A DNA stretch of 5,119 bases from NCBI GenBank assembly GCA_030616165.1, contig JAUWXV010000264.1:1-5119 (forward strand). Reading direction: 5' to 3'. A program made the translations under genes and the position numbers. Origin of the DNA: a bacterium. GTDB taxonomy: Bacteria > SM23-31 > JAUVVT01. Under the pieces are notes generated by a model. That model had not been told where the DNA came from. It saw only the letters and a program-made list of their open reading frames with translations, and searched no databases. Shown here piece by piece: positions 4,843-5,119 of the stretch (positions within the stretch are counted from its first letter, which is position 1; every line of letters begins with the position of its first letter).

Positions 4843-4850
4843 CTCCTTTT
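4843..4850 (-). promoter_or_regulatory. Ribosome binding site of the receptor gene
   Basis: The minus strand reads AAAAGGAG, then AAA, TTG, GTG, AAA. Spacing to GTG is 6 nt and to TTG 3 nt, so the site favours GTG (4834-4836) as the start codon and MKRIAVLSG as the true N-terminus. Confidence 0.75.
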
Positions 4851-4861
4851 TTTATTTGAAA

Positions 4862-4869
4862 ATTTTATA
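4862..4869 (-). promoter_or_regulatory. Possible -10 element of the receptor gene
   Basis: TATAAAAT on the minus strand lies about 26 bp upstream of the chosen start codon. No -35 hexamer sits at the ideal distance, and the region is so AT-rich that chance matches are expected. I also see no clear Fur box. Confidence 0.2.
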
Positions 4870-5023
4870 CGATTTCTTTTAAAATTGAATACCCCCCAAA
4901 AATTTTGAATGAAAAAATATAAGTTATTGATAATATAATATTTGTAAGATAATTTAATTTGAAAAAAGTAATTTAATAATCATTTGCTTGTTATTATAAA
5001 AAACGTCTGGAATCTGCGGTTTT
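4870..5023. other. AT-rich region upstream of the receptor gene
   Basis: There is no gene here on either strand. It would hold any upstream control sites of the receptor gene. A stretch reading TTGATAATATAATATTTG (4926 onward) vaguely recalls iron-box hexamers but is not a convincing match. No conserved riboswitch core was recognised. Confidence 0.4.
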
Positions 5024-5060
5024 AAATTCCCCCTTAACAAAGGGGGTTAGGGGGTTGTTT
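5024..5060. repeat. CCCCCTT/AAGGGGG dispersed repeat, copy 2
   Basis: AAATTCCCCCTTAACA is followed by AAGGGGG, TTA, a second G-run and TTGTTT; CCCCCTT (5029-5035) pairs with AAGGGGG (5040-5046). It is almost the same as 1318-1353, lacking only a few bases (GATTAAGGGGG becomes GTTAGGGGG). A run of eight Ts (5058-5065) follows on the plus strand, so it could stop plus-strand transcription, but no plus-strand gene is visible. Confidence 0.75.
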
Positions 5061-5119
5061 TTTTTCATTACATATATAAATAAAATAGTTAATGGTTTCT
5101 GTCTTATAATTTATAATAA

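Noticed and set aside
4926-4945. Fur-type iron box upstream of the receptor
   Set aside because: Only a loose GATAAT-like match in very AT-rich sequence; no second half with proper symmetry.
4840-5119. Cobalamin riboswitch for a BtuB-like receptor
   Set aside because: The leader is too AT-rich and lacks a recognisable conserved B12-box sequence on the minus strand.

Overview
The window is AT-rich DNA from a Gram-negative bacterium. A TonB-dependent outer-membrane receptor implies an outer membrane. Its signal peptide ends in ...SFSQ, a style common in the Bacteroidota/FCB group, so an FCB-type lineage (for example Ignavibacteria-like) is my best guess. This rests on style only; no phylogenetic marker is present.

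Only three protein genes are supported, all on the minus strand, and they cover about half the window. From left to right: a short DUF433 protein (160-393), an antitoxin-type family here without its usual PIN-like partner; a 170-aa protein with an R-x4-H motif typical of HEPN RNase-like domains (1547-2059); and a BtuB/CirA-sized TonB-dependent receptor (2986-4836). They do not form an operon, because gaps of about 1.15 kb and 0.93 kb separate them. Two of the three lack an ATG next to their Shine-Dalgarno: the receptor most likely starts at GTG and the HEPN-like gene at TTG.

The gaps are packed with short dispersed repeats. At 420-702 there is a direct pair of ~62-bp units around a two-hairpin palindrome. 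At 856-954 and 2148-2192 there are copies of the TGTCATTGCGAG repeat. CCCCCTT/AAGGGGG repeats occur at 1318-1353 and 5024-5060. At 1164-1504 and 2264-2418 there are two related MITE-like elements that flank the HEPN-like gene. The gap at 2420-2955 holds palindromes and direct repeats. Several palindromes share a GTAGG start but have different cores.

The genes show no obvious joint function: the receptor imports an unknown ligand, while the two small proteins belong to toxin-antitoxin or defence-type families. The most notable pattern is a HEPN-like gene bracketed by related mobile-element remnants in a repeat-rich, gene-poor segment. I see no tRNA, rRNA, CRISPR array, intact transposase or recognisable riboswitch.
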